64,000 bases of DNA. Source: Puccinia triticina. Taxonomy: Eukaryota > Basidiomycota > Pucciniomycetes > Pucciniales > Pucciniaceae. The stretch's first letter is position 1, and every line of letters begins with the position of its first letter. The stretch spans positions 4,934,001 through 4,998,000 of the forward strand of contig NC_070559.1 in the NCBI RefSeq assembly GCF_026914185.1. Direction: 5' to 3'. The position numbers and the translations under genes are program-made. Positions 33,302-43,726 of this stretch are shown piece after piece. Below the pieces are notes generated by a model, which was given only the letters and a program-made list of their open reading frames with translations, was not told where the DNA came from and did no database searches.

Positions 33302-36125
33302 ATGCAGACTAAGGATGCCACCCGGACCCGGGAAATCCGGCACTACCCGGTCGGGTATCGGGTCGGGTTGGGTGTCGGGAGGGCTCTGCGCACATCCGGC
33401 ATCCGGCCGGGTATTGAGTAGATCAAGCTGGCCTGGAAGCAAGGTCAACTTAGGGGTACCATTTTTGCATTTTTCACTGAGATTGATTGCAAGCTATGTA
33501 TTGATTGTTATGAAAGGTATGTATGAGCTGTGTTACATAAGAAAGAAACAAGTGGAAAATAGGCAATGTGGTTGTAACTTGTAAGAGAAAAAATTAAAAC
33601 AGAAAGATACAACAACTAAGATGATGTGATGGCATCAACATCGACAATGCTGTGTTTCACCCAATCTTTTAAGCATATGAGGGACTCTAAGGTGTTGAGT
33701 GACATGCGGTTACGAATGTATGATTGGATGTGTCGGCCTGCGGAGAATGCTCGTTCGCACGGAGCACTTGAAGCAGGCACGGCCAGGAATGTTCGGACCA
33801 TGTTTGAGAGAGTCGAGAAAGTTTCGGAGTTGGCCTTCCAAAACTGTAACGGTTGACAAGATTTGTCTTCGCACTCGGAACTGAGGTACACATCTATTTC
33901 CTCCTGCAATGAAGTCACCTTTTGCTTCTTTTTTTTGAAGAGACTAGCGCTGATGTTTTTTCGGGATGAAGTTGCTGCAGGTTCGGGTTCAGAAGTCGTG
34001 TACTTTCTCACTAGGAATTTCTTGGCTTCATTCTTGAAGATTTCCAATATTTCAAACTTTGTAAGGTTCATCAAGTCGAGTACCTCAGGAGTGAGTTGAC
34101 TAGCTTTCACTCAAGGATTGAGTAGAGTCGCACAGAGATATACAGGCTTTTGAATGGCCTCATCGAAGTACTCCTTCAGTTTGGAAATCATCACCTCGGC
34201 GGCTGGAATCAGTTCCTGCGCTCCGTATTGCTTTTGAACCTGGAATGGAAATACAACCACACGGATCAGCTTGATAATTGAGAGTCACAGGTATTATTCG
34301 GTATTTTTTTACTTACTGCAACGAGATTTTCAATCAACCAGATGTAAACTGGTGCAGCAAACGCTAATGAAACCTGTTTGTGCGGCGAGATCGTATCGGT
34401 CGCTTCATTGAGTGGTTCCAAAACAGCACAAATCTGTTGAACTTTAAGCCATTCGTCAGGTTTGAGATCGTACCGTTGAGTCAAATTGTGATTTTCACAA
34501 AATTCTTTGATGCAGGGTCGAAGTTGGATCGCTCTTTCAAGCATGGAATAAGTAGAATTCCATCGTGTACTAACATCGGCTATCATTGTCAGGTTTTTTG
34601 AAAGGAGAGCCTTTGTAATTTCTTGAAAGGCAGCTGACTTTTGGGGAGAGCGCTTCAAGAAGGATATGAAACCACTAATGCGAGAAAGTGAGCTGGATAC
34701 ATCCACTTGAGGTGGAGGATCATTCAGGATAGCCGAAAGACCCTGATTCTGAGGTTGTTTTGGAGTGGACGACGAGCTGTTGAAGGACTTGATGCCTGCT
34801 TGGGCAGCCAGATTGATGACATGTGCCATGCAACCAAGTCTACAGGTGTAACTGTCAAATCTAATCAAAGTTGAGAGATGTGAAGCCATCGTAATGTTGT
34901 TGGATGCGTTATCGGTCGTGATACAGAAGATGTGATCTTCAATCTTGAACAACTTCAGAATCTCGACCATGTGCTCCGCCAGATTAACTCCAGTGTGACT
35001 ACCTTCGAGAAGCTTGGCAGCAAGTACCATTGATTTGAGCTCGAAATCAGTGGTGATCCAATGGGCAGTAACACCCAGGACAGATAGATTGTTTGGAGAA
35101 GTCCAGACATCACATGTTAAGCTTATTTTTGATTTGCTTGACTGAAATTGGTTTACAAGAGCCTGTTGACCTTGTTGAAAGGATTTCCGGATAAACGACG
35201 CCAGAGTCTCTCTCCCACAAAGAAGAGATTTTGTTGCCGGGTTACAGAGTTTCAGAAGCTCGCCAAAATCTTCGTGATCAACAACCTGGTATGGAATGTT
35301 GCTGGTGATGAAAAACCGAGCAACAGCACAAGTCAAAGTTTCGCGGGTAAGTTTCTTTGGCGCCGTCGATTTTCCACTTTTGACAAAAGCCGCCAGAGCG
35401 CCGATGTTACGAGATTTTCCGTCACCGTGTATGCCGTGGCAGCTTGCCAAGTGATTTATCATACTTTTGGTGGATCGCTTTTTGTCAACAGAAAGCTTCT
35501 TGAGACAAAGAACTGTCCCTCCAGGAACACGGCTTGCTTGACAAATATTCGAGGTTGTTCCGCTGACAGTTTCAGTTTTGAAATACTGCCAAACCCAGCT
35601 TTTTCTAGCCATCTCTTGACTATGGGAATCTGCAGCCTCTGAGTCTGGAGGGTTTACTTCGATTTCTGGATCGGATGAGGATGAATCAACTTCAATAGCT
35701 GTTCTCTTTGAGCAGGGCATTTTTGAGTTTGCAGAAATTTCAAGCGGTAATAAGATTAGAGAATTTGTGGGCAGACTGAGGATTCAGGAGTTGAGATCAA
35801 GTCCTCTCTTTCTATTATTGCAGACAGTCATTTGAATCTGAAACGATAGAGGTCTCCGAACATAAATATGTACAATTCTCATGACAGCGTAACATGGTAG
35901 AACTAGACAGCAACCTTGGCCAGATTCCCCTGGTTTATAATCATCTTGGGAAGATCAGACCTTGCCAACCGATGGCTGACACTTAATTTCGTGCTAGGGA
36001 TCGATTTTCTCACTAAAGGGTCAAGATCCGGACGATACCCGGCGTCGGGGCCGGATTTGCCGGGTTCGGATGTCGGACTAGCTCTACCCGGTACCGAAGC
36101 GCCGGGTGGCATCCTTAATGCAGAC
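33302..36125 (-). mobile_element. hAT transposon, TSD ATGCAGAC
   Basis: Element 33310-36117 with inverted ends TAAGGATGCCACCCGG and perfect 8-bp duplications ATGCAGAC (33302-33309 and 36118-36125), which fit the hAT target consensus nTnnnnAn. GC-rich subterminal blocks with CCGGGT/ACCCGG motifs lie inside both ends (33320-33430, 36025-36110). It carries one transposase gene on the minus strand. Confidence 0.93.
33616..35720 (-). pseudogene. hAT transposase with one in-frame stop
   Basis: Start ATG at 35720. Exon 1 runs to about 34317 and ends at a GTAAGT donor; exon 2 resumes near 34241 (VQKQYGAQELIPAAEVM). Domain order: acidic N-terminus, a BED-like zinc finger (WQYFK...C...C..SMINHLASCHG, residues 45-95), hAT core with DVWTSPNNLSVLGV and FCITTDNASNNITM, CMAHVINLAAQ, STRWNSTYSMLERA, and the C-terminal dimerisation domain (FLAVPASSAPCERAFSAGRHI..RNRMSLNTLESLICLKDW). 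The conserved core acidic residues are present. The only lesion seen is TGA at 34113-34111 (LNP*VKASQLT), where arginine CGA is the likely original. Otherwise the gene is full length, so this insertion is young. Confidence 0.88.
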
Positions 36126-37140
36126 TCCCTTAAATAGCTTTTTTTCACCAGACATTGAAGGGAGTTCAAAATTGGTTTGATGGCTGTTACAACTGGGACA
36201 TCAAAGCCCTTAGATGGCTGAGTTGTAACAGACATTGAACAGGGTGTGTACTCCCTTTGATGGCCATTACAACCTGGCCATCAAATGGATCATGCCTCCA
36301 ATTGCCAAGTTGTACCCGCCATCAACTCCTCTTGATGGCGGGTACAACCTGGCCATGAATGTCACCCTGATGTTTGGGTGAACATCAGGATGACAATTTT
36401 GAGCAGGATCTTAATGTGACATTGATGGCCTATGTCACAGATAGAACTGTAGGATGAAGCTAGCAGGCAACTCCCTTTGATGGCCGGGTTTTACTGGCCA
36501 TCAAAGGGAGGGTGTCTCCTCAATGGCGGATACAACCCTGCCATCAAGAGAATTTTCCACTCCCCCACTCCCTTTGATGGCAGAGTTGTACCAGCGAAAA
36601 GGGAGCGTGTACTCCTTTCAATGGCTGTTGCAGCCCAGCAATTGAAGGGAGTGTGAACTCCCCGCAATGGCTGGTACAGCGCGGACAATTAATGAAGGCA
36701 GCCTCCCTTTGATAGCCGGGTTGCACCGGACATCAAAGGAAGTAAAAAATCTGTTTGATGACTGTTACAACTCGGCCATCAAAGCCCTTTGATGGCTAAG
36801 TTTCAACAGCCATCAAACAGGGTGTGTACTCCCCTCAATGGCCAGTGGAACCCGTCCATCAAAGGGAGTCTGCATCCAAATCAATGGCCAAGTTGTACTT
36901 GCCATCAACTCCTCTTGATGGCGGTACAACCTGGCCATGAATGTCACCCTGATGTTTGGGTGAACATCAGGGTGACAATGTTGCACAGGATTTTCATGTG
37001 AAATTGCTGGCCTATGTCACAGGTGGACATGTAGTATGCAACTAGGGGGAGACTCCCTTTGATGGCTGGGCTGTACTGGCCATCAAAGGGGGCGTGTCTC
37101 CTAAATGGCCAGTACAACCATGCCATCAAGAGGATTCCCC
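36126..37140. repeat. Dyad satellite array 6 with a 583-bp higher-order repeat
   Basis: Continues array 5 on the right of the hAT. Units have stems CCATCAAAGGGAG / CTCCCTTTGATGG and linkers GGTACAACCTGGCC. A spacer starting CATGAATGTCACCCTGATGT occurs at 36353 and 36936 (583 bp apart), with a diverged copy at 32351. Each spacer contains its own dyad (CCCTGATGTTTGGGTGAACA, then TCAGGRTGACA), giving a higher-order unit. Confidence 0.8.
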
Positions 37141-38669
37141 AATCCCCTGAATGTGCACCATCACCCACTCTCCAGGTCATCATGGTCAAGCAAGAGCTGC
37201 AGGAAACCACGAGGAGACAAACAATATGGGTCATAGGGAGAAACCAGATAATTCACATCTGCATCCAAATAGCTCATGTGAATAAGGTGGCTGAATATGG
37301 TTCATGAGGAAGCCAAAACAAAATCTTCACAAATCACGCAAATGGCCTGTAATGAGGACAGAATCAGACAATTTTAGGTAAGTATCTGGCAGTCATCATG
37401 ACTTATCTTCAAATCCAGATGCCTGAAGGATAGAATAAAATCCAAACTGATACTATCAGGAGTTACAGATGAGTTGCACTGAACTCATCATACTCTTATA
37501 CAATAGTTGCTAATATGTTTGCCAAAAAGGTTGAACACAAGTTACCCACCCACATTGAACTGACTTCTGACCAAGTCAAAGACAAAGATATGGTCTGGCA
37601 CTCTCTAGAGAGTGCCACACTTTCTCCCCTGGTGTGTTGTTTGGACACCCAACATTGACAACATTTTGAAATGATTTGTATTTGGCTGATGGAAGCTTGC
37701 GCAATATAAGGGCCGTCTTGATTTGCTTGTCAAGGCCAACTTTAGCAAGACCATTTGATGGTTGGAAGCACAGATTGTGGCAATGAATGTCAATGGTGGG
37801 TTCTGATGTTCTATGTTGAGAAAGTGATACAGGGAAAGATCTCTGGCAACAGGATTTTCACCATTGTATTTCTGCTTGAGTATTGTCCAAACTGCATATC
37901 CATTGACCACATTCTGATTGGAGAGAATCTGAGCAACATATTCCAGGTTGATAGTGTTGAGGTGCTTGATGATCTCATGATATGCAAGCCGATTGATTTC
38001 AAGGTATCTGTTCTTCTTGTCTGGCTTTTCTGTTTGAGAGGGTGGCTTGAGAGTTGAGGGTCCCTTGAAAAAGTCCTAGAGCACCAATGTGATCTAATTT
38101 TAATGTCATGAGAAAAGCCCAGGTGTAGTTTTGATCATTGAGGTACAAGGGAGTTTTCTTCAATGTCATCGTTGAAGCAGGAGATTGAGATGTTTGGGAT
38201 GATTTTGCTAAGTGATCAAATCACAAGATTGATTTAGGAGAGGAGAGAAGATGATGGAGTCTGGACAAAGTTGGGAGACCAAGTTTGAGAGTGACAATGT
38301 GGGTTTGAGCGCAGAACGCTAGACTGTTAATTGTGATGAAATGATGGCTCAAGTCAGAGGGAGGAGAGAACACAGGCCTGAGGAAGAAAGCTCCAGGATG
38401 CAAAAAAAAGAGAAAGAAGCCCAAAAAGAGGGCCAAGCTGCTAGCTTGTGAAGGGGAAAGAAGGCCCCTCACTACAAGAGACTCAATGGGTCTCACGGAA
38501 CAGGCGCAGGAACTGATGATTTTTCATTCCTAGTCTGTCTTGACATTCAAGCTATTACAGATATGGGACAGGAGGTGGAGATGAATATTCATCTGGAGGA
38601 AAAGGAACAAGTGACAGATGGGTGACAGGGAAGAGAAAAGAGACAGAGAAGTGAAATTCCAACAATCAC

Positions 38670-39532
38670 TGCAAGATAAAGTTGATTCATCCAATTCACT
38701 TGTTCTGTTCCAAGCTCTGTAACCTTGAAGATCCTCTTCCCCAAACCCCTGAACACCTCCAATGAGTCTCAAGACTCCTTTTGTTTTTTATGAGCTATTC
38801 TCAGATCCTTTTCTCCAATCATCTGGACTGATATCAAGGGCAGCATAAACAGCACCTGTTCCCCTTGCCCAACTGCCTCCACTGTTGAGGTGTCTTGTCA
38901 TTGTTTTTCTGCTTCCAACCATTTCAGAGCTGGCAGCAGCAACAGAAGCCCCCTCTGTCAATGGGGAGCCCATGAGCCATGGGCGGGTATAGCCACTAGC
39001 CCCAAAATCGGCCAGCAATGGCACACATCTGCTCCACCCAGTCCCAACCAAACCAACTACCAACACACACTACTTTATCTGCCCACCATTTCTAGGGGGC
39101 TGCCAATACACACACACACGCACACTGTTCTGAGAGCATGTCAAAGGACCCTGTCCCTATGTGCTTGTGTGGATCTCCCGCAGTATTGGGCAGTGAGTGA
39201 TCCTGCCTCCTAGGCCAGGCCCAGAGCCCCCTAGGGCCTCCACAGCAGTAACCAGGGGTAAAAGAAGGCCTAAAGCTTGGGATGTTGTCCTCCAGGACTA
39301 CAGAGCTCCGATCCCGGACTGGACCCGAGTTGGCACCCTTTGTCTGTGTCCAGATCTCTCTGTGTCTTGTGTCTGACATGCCCCACAAGTCCCAGCCTAA
39401 TGGCATCTATTTGCAGCTGCCAGCCATTCTCTCTTCCTTGTCTTCCTCCCCTCCTCATGCTTTACACACACTGAACAAGCAACGTGGAGTAGTGGACACA
39501 TCCAGGCACAGCCCACCAGCCCTTGGCACGTC
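38670..39532. other. Unrecognised unique sequence
   Basis: Minus-strand frames between 38530 and 39070 (including GAVYAALDISPDDWRK at about 38820) look protein-like but match no family I know. The LTR element is inserted at their lower end (TSD ATCAC), so this may be a disrupted old gene or transposon. No confident call. Confidence 0.25.
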
Positions 39533-39754
39533 TTACACCAGGGAAAAATTGAGGTCACCTGAGGGCAGGTGATGTGAAGAAGACTCTTGTTTAGTCTCCA
39601 ATCATACTCCAAAACCCATTGAGTGGGACTCCCCAATGACCACAAAGGGGCCGTTGTTTTGATAGTGGAGTCTTGCCACAGTAGCTCAGGTGTCTGAACA
39701 TGTTTTACTCAATGTCACCTGCCACCAGCTGTCATCACATTTCCCCTGGTGTTA
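39533..39754. mobile_element. CACCAGGG-end MITE, 216 bp, TSD TTA
   Basis: Element 39536-39751 with ends CACCAGGGAAAAATTGAGG and, in reverse, CACCAGGGGAAATGTGATG, flanked by TTA (39533-39535, 39752-39754). This is the smallest member of the family that includes 7162-11150 and 31354-37634. It lies 360 bp past the 3' end of SCH9. Confidence 0.7.
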
Positions 39755-40114
39755 TACATATCTGACAACAACAACAACTACAACAAACAATCAAACAAAA
39801 ATCAAATGTCGAGTCTTTGGTAATAGTGGTGGGTAGATAAAGCGGCGGAGTCAGAGAAGCTTGTGGTTGTGAAGAAGTAGAAAGAGAAATTGAAGTCTAC
39901 TGATGAGTCAAAAACAAGTACAACATGCACATCGTGGCATTTTACAGGCCATGTATGCAGAAAAAAACACCCCGTGATAAATCGAAATCTAAAGATAAAA
40001 AGTACATTGGTTTCTTTTTTTGGTGGATGAGGAGAGAAAAGGAAAAGTACAACAACTGAGTGAAAGAGGGGGTGGAAGAGATGGGGGAGAGAGGGAAGGA
40101 TAGAAAGGGGAGAA

Positions 40115-42822
40115 TTAGTTGATTAAGGAGTCGTCCCTGGACGAGAAGGTGAAGCCTTTGAAGAAGTTGTGGTTGTTGAGATGGAGGGGGTGGTTGAGGT
40201 TGGGATTATTGGGAGAATGGAGATGGAGGTCTTCGAGGCTCTGGCGCTGGGTGAGGGCGAGGTCGAGGTGGGAGGCGGAAGCGGCGGCCGTCGCGGCGGG
40301 GGGAGGATGGTGGAGATGATGGGTGTCGAAGGCGGAGACGAAGTGGTGGTTGGGCAGGGGATAGTTGGGCCGGGGGAGCTGGACGCCGGTAGTTTTATTT
40401 TCCACCGAGCTTCTGCGCGAGTGTTGTTGTTGGTACTGGTAGCTATGGGCCGTTGTGGATGCGAGATGGTTAGGGCGCGAGTGCTGAGTGCGAGTGGTGT
40501 TAGAGGAGAGGGCTTGGGGATGGCAGCCGGCGTCATGGTCTTCCTCGCTGTGCCGTTCGGCCCGGCCGGGCCCGCCCCGGAGACTGTTCGACGTCCGGCT
40601 GCCGTACGAGTAGATCGGGTCGGACGCGTAGCTCAGACTCGCATCTGACTCCACTCGCGGCTTGAACGGCGGGGTCAGACGCTTGCTTCGAAGCGCTGCC
40701 CAGTCTAGCCCCGCGAAAAACCCATGCGATTCTATCTCCTCGATCCCTTTTGCTCCCAGTCGTCGACTCGGATCTCGCTCCAATAACTGTATCATTTACA
40801 TCCCTCTTTGTCAGTCTGACCATTCAAGCCCCTGACAAGACCCTGGAAACACTGACACAAAGGATGATTTCTTTGGTGACCTCGCTAATTCCACGTTTGG
40901 GAAACTTGGTGCGAATGTCGCTTTCGAGGATTAACCTAAATAAGATCATGTAGCATCTTAAGAATCTTTAAACCCTTTTATCTGGACAAGCTGGGGGAGT
41001 TTTTCTTACGTGTATCGAACCGCGCGATTCTCGCTAAAAAAAGGCGTCCAGCCGACACTCATCTGTAACCCCATTCCCAGCAAAGATCAGGACCTTATAA
41101 ATGAATGAGGAAAGGTGGTGACTGACCTCGAAGATCAAGACGCCCAAGGCCCAGAAATCGACCAACCGGGTATACCCACTCTCGAGCTGTAAAAAAATCA
41201 AAACCAAAGATCAGTTTCGACTCGTGGAAGGATATGTATGCAAGTGAAGAAGCAACCAACTAGAACTTCCGGGGCGATGTATTCGGTCGTCCCGCAAAAC
41301 GTCTGAGTGACTGCATCCGCATCCATGTCCAATTTGCTCAGGCCGAAGTCACAGAGTGCGACGTGTCCGGTCGCATCCAACAGACAGTTTTCCGGCTGTT
41401 GCATTCAGTCAGCGCGCGGGATCTCTGGTGCGTGGAAGGAGGTGAGAATGCTTACTTTGAGGTCGCGATAGGCGATGTTCATCGCGTGCAGAAACTTGAG
41501 CCCGGAGAGGATTTCGGCGGTATAGAAGATGACCTGCAGATGGAGTATAGATCGTCAGTTGTGTGAGTGCGCTCAGGGAGGGAAGCGAGAGAGTGGTAGA
41601 GAGAGAGAGTGACCCAGGACTCTTCGAAGCGGCCGCCGAAGCGCTGCATGTACGACATCAGCTCGCCGCCCGACTTGAGGTCCATGACAAGGTTGAGGTT
41701 CTCCGGGGTCTGGAAGGAGAACTTGAGCCCGACGAGGAACTCGGAGCCGCGGGTCTGTTCGAGGATCTTGCGCTCGGACAGGACCCGCTCGAGCTTGATC
41801 TTCGACGTCCGCTCCTCCGTCTCGCCATCATTTGCTCCTCCTTCTTTCGTGATCTCGATCTGCCGCTTCTCTAGGGTCTTCATCGCGTACAACCTGCGTG
41901 TATCCTTCTTTCTCACTCGATCTAGATGTATATACGTAGCATTAGTACGTACTCGAATTTGTTTGTTTGAAGGGAAAAGGATGACTCAACAAACTTGTCC
42001 ATACGATCCTTCGCCGATCAGTTTGATGATTTCAAAGTCATCGATCGAGATCTTTTTGGCAGTTGTAATACTGCTTTTGGGCTGTTGTTGTTGCTGCTGC
42101 TGCTGCTGCTGTTGTTGTTGTTGTAGCTGTTGCTGAGACTGTTGCTGTTGCTGGTGAGACTGCTGATGGAGGTTGTTGGTCTGTTTGATTTCGATCTTGA
42201 TCGAGATTGCTCCGGTCTTGGTGTCTCCCGATTGATCCCACAGGTCGATGGAGCTGTCGAGGATAGTATGTTTCTTCTGCTCTTCTGTTGGTTTGATGCT
42301 AGAGTTCTCAGCTGAGAGCAGGCTGGCGAGATCAATGATGGTATATCCCAGGAGCCGGTCTGGCTGGTCCTGGGAGGAGGGGGTGGCGGCGGCGGTTGTT
42401 GGCTGGGTGTTCTGGTTGTAGTAGATGGAGATGAAGAGCGAGGAGCGGGGGTTGAAGATGTCGAAGATGGCGACATGGTTCCAGACGGGCTGCTCGACTG
42501 GGGCTGAGTTGCTGCTCGGTGTGAGCTGGCAGACGGTTGAGGGTGAGGCTGATGATGGGTTGGAGTGGAGTGGTCTGGCTGGGCGCCATTTGGTTTTGGT
42601 GCGGTGCTGTGGGTTGGGGGAGGGTGAGGCGGGTGGCTGTGCCTGTTCGGTGATCGATTCGGTGTGGTCGAACTGGAGGACGGCGTAGGGTCTGAGGCGT
42701 GGGTGTGCGGGGGGCAGCGTGAGTTCGCTGGCTCTGAGGAGGGTGATGATGAGCTGTTGGGCTGGCTGCTGGGATGGTTCTGGCCATCTGCTGTTGACCG
42801 TCTGGGCTGGTGGTGGCTGCAT
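40115..42822 (-). CDS. SCH9: AGC-family protein kinase, Sch9 orthologue
   Basis: Sch9 is the fungal counterpart of S6K/Akt and links nutrient signals (TORC1) to growth. Eight exons join in frame: 42822-41991, 41921-41614, 41533-41456, 41395-41261, 41186-41127, 41062-41010, 40956-40857, 40786-40115, giving 745 residues. Order: N-terminal C2 domain (about 20-215, FDHTES, WNHVAIFDI), a poly-Gln tract (about 225-250, CAG/CAA repeats), kinase domain from about 263 with GEGSYGQVY, Lys292 in YAMK, YRDLKPEN (Asp404), DFG (Asp422), activation loop TFCGTTEYIAPE, then an AGC tail. The C-terminus ends with a FKGFTF hydrophobic motif, the usual TORC1-type site. The HRD motif reads YRD, common in AGC kinases. 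The tail is extended with His/Asn/Pro-rich sequence. It lies convergent or tail-to-tail with no operon. Confidence 0.9.
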
Positions 42823-43076
42823 GGTTTTGTGTGTGTGGTGCAGGGGTGTTCTTACATATTTATTTGTTGGTTGATCGAAGGTTTAAGCAATCCGCCGAAG
42901 ACTGTCCGCGCTGGGTTTTTTTATTTAGGTAAACAGCGTTGATGGCCTGTGATCGGGTGTGAAGATTTTTGCTTATCGACCAAATTCCTTCCATCGCTTT
43001 CCAACCAAAATTACATAATAAAACTCAACAAACCCCCTATCGGAAACTAATACTCAATTTGCCCATCCGCTCCCAC

Positions 43077-43185
43077 GGGCAGATGGCCGAGTGGTCTAAG
43101 GCGCTAGTTTTAGGTTTTCCCGCTACAACGGGCTCCTCGCAATCACTAGTCATTCATGGCGTGGGTTCAAATCCCACTCTGCTCA
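43077..43185 (+). tRNA. tRNA-Leu (UAG) with intron
   Basis: Acceptor arm GGGCAGA pairs with TCTGCTC (43078-43084 region; discriminator A at 43185). The D-arm region GGCCGAGTGGTCTAAGGC is class II leucine-like. Anticodon stem CTAGT (43104-43108) pairs with ACTAG (43145-43149); anticodon TAG at 43111-43113. A 29-nt intron sits one base 3' of the anticodon (43115-43143), where eukaryotic tRNA introns belong. A long variable arm and the T-arm GTGGGTTCAAATCCCAC follow. The A-box and B-box promoters are internal. No T-run terminator was examined. Confidence 0.92.
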
Positions 43186-43726
43186 GTGCCTCCTCTCGAG
43201 GGGTCATACATTTTTGCCTGCCGGAGGTCGGTTTTCCAACAAGTACTTAAGGCTCATCATCTCATCCAGGACTGGAGTGATGTGGCCAGTTTTTGAGGTG
43301 TGGCACTTAAACTTTGTATGTCGTCCCATCATGAATTTCCGTCGAATCTCCAACCCTTGCAGATGGGCACCCTGGAAACCCCATATAGATTACCAAAATG
43401 TACACATCTCTTCTTTGGCCAAATCAAAAGGAGGTTTTGGCTTGTGAGTGGATTCTGAAACGGAATTATTGATACATTGTAAAATTTTGTCTTGTTTTTA
43501 CATAGGTCAGGAATAATAATACAAGCGTATCTTAATCAAATACTTTTTGTTAGGAGTAATAATACAAGCGTATCTGAATCAAATACTTTTTAGTTTTTGG
43601 ACTGATGATACAAGTTATGTATGTGCTCTTTACGAGCAGCTTTTTTACAGGGGGAGGCGGCGACAAGAAGATTGAAATCTGAGCTATCCATGAGCAGGGA
43701 GAGAGAGAGAAAGAGAGACAGCCCAT
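43186..43726. other. Intergenic
   Basis: Between tRNA-Leu and the RlpA-like gene. At 43508-43610 an AGGAGTAATAATACAAGCGT-type unit (about 55 bp) occurs twice. Nothing else is supported. Confidence 0.4.

Larger units (their letters stand above)
31351..37637. mobile_element. CACCAGGGG-end TIR element, TSD TGT (CACTA-like)
   Basis: Element 31354-37634 with perfect 43-bp inverted termini (CACCAGGGGAGAAAGTGTGG at the outer end, CTCTCTAGAGAGTGCCAGACC inward) and TGT on both sides (31351-31353, 37635-37637). It interrupts gag of the LTR element so cleanly that excision restores the frame. It contains dyad satellites (32070-33290 and 36130-37140) and a hAT element (33310-36117). No transposase of its own is visible. 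Confidence 0.8.
31031..38169 (-). pseudogene. Copia-type gag, decayed and split by a transposon
   Basis: Starts at ATG 38169 (MTLKKTPLYLNDQNYTWAF), a Copia gag N-terminus, followed by the UBN2-like body (YHEIIKHLNTINLEYVAQIL, VVNGYAVWTILKQKYNGE, KTALILRKLPSAKYKSFQNVV). The frame breaks near 38010 and near 37790 (two shifts). The coding strand is interrupted at 37634/31354 by a CACCAGGGG element. Removing that element and one TGT copy joins CPNN to TVAILLTCLEKH in frame. A TGA at 31301-31303 follows. The C-terminus has a CCHC zinc knuckle (CSHCNKAGHQESLC, about 31190-31230) that would bind RNA. Confidence 0.8.
30586..38669 (-). mobile_element. Gag-only LTR retrotransposon (TR-GAG type), TSD ATCAC
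   Basis: Minus-strand element. The 5' LTR is 38334-38664 and the 3' LTR 30591-30912, about 90% alike by eye. Both start TGTTGGAATTTCAC (minus strand) and end TTTCATCA. Identical 5-bp duplications ATCAC flank it (30586-30590, 38665-38669). A polypurine tract (GGGGCGGGGGG, minus strand) sits directly before the 3' LTR, only about 110 nt after the end of gag, so there is no room for protease, integrase or reverse transcriptase. Without the 6.3-kb insertion at 31354-37634 the element is only about 1.8 kb. The LTR start resembles Copia LTRs, and a Copia pol in trans is the likely helper. Confidence 0.85.

Noticed and set aside
38530..39066. A host enzyme on the minus strand
   Set aside because: Peptides such as GAVYAALDISPDDWRK look real, but no family is recognised, the frames are broken and an LTR element is inserted at one end; left as unassigned.
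40123..40648. Long plus-strand and alternate minus-strand frames in the SCH9 tail
   Set aside because: Shadow frames of the GC-rich last exon; the kinase reading is supported by domain order and eight in-phase exons.
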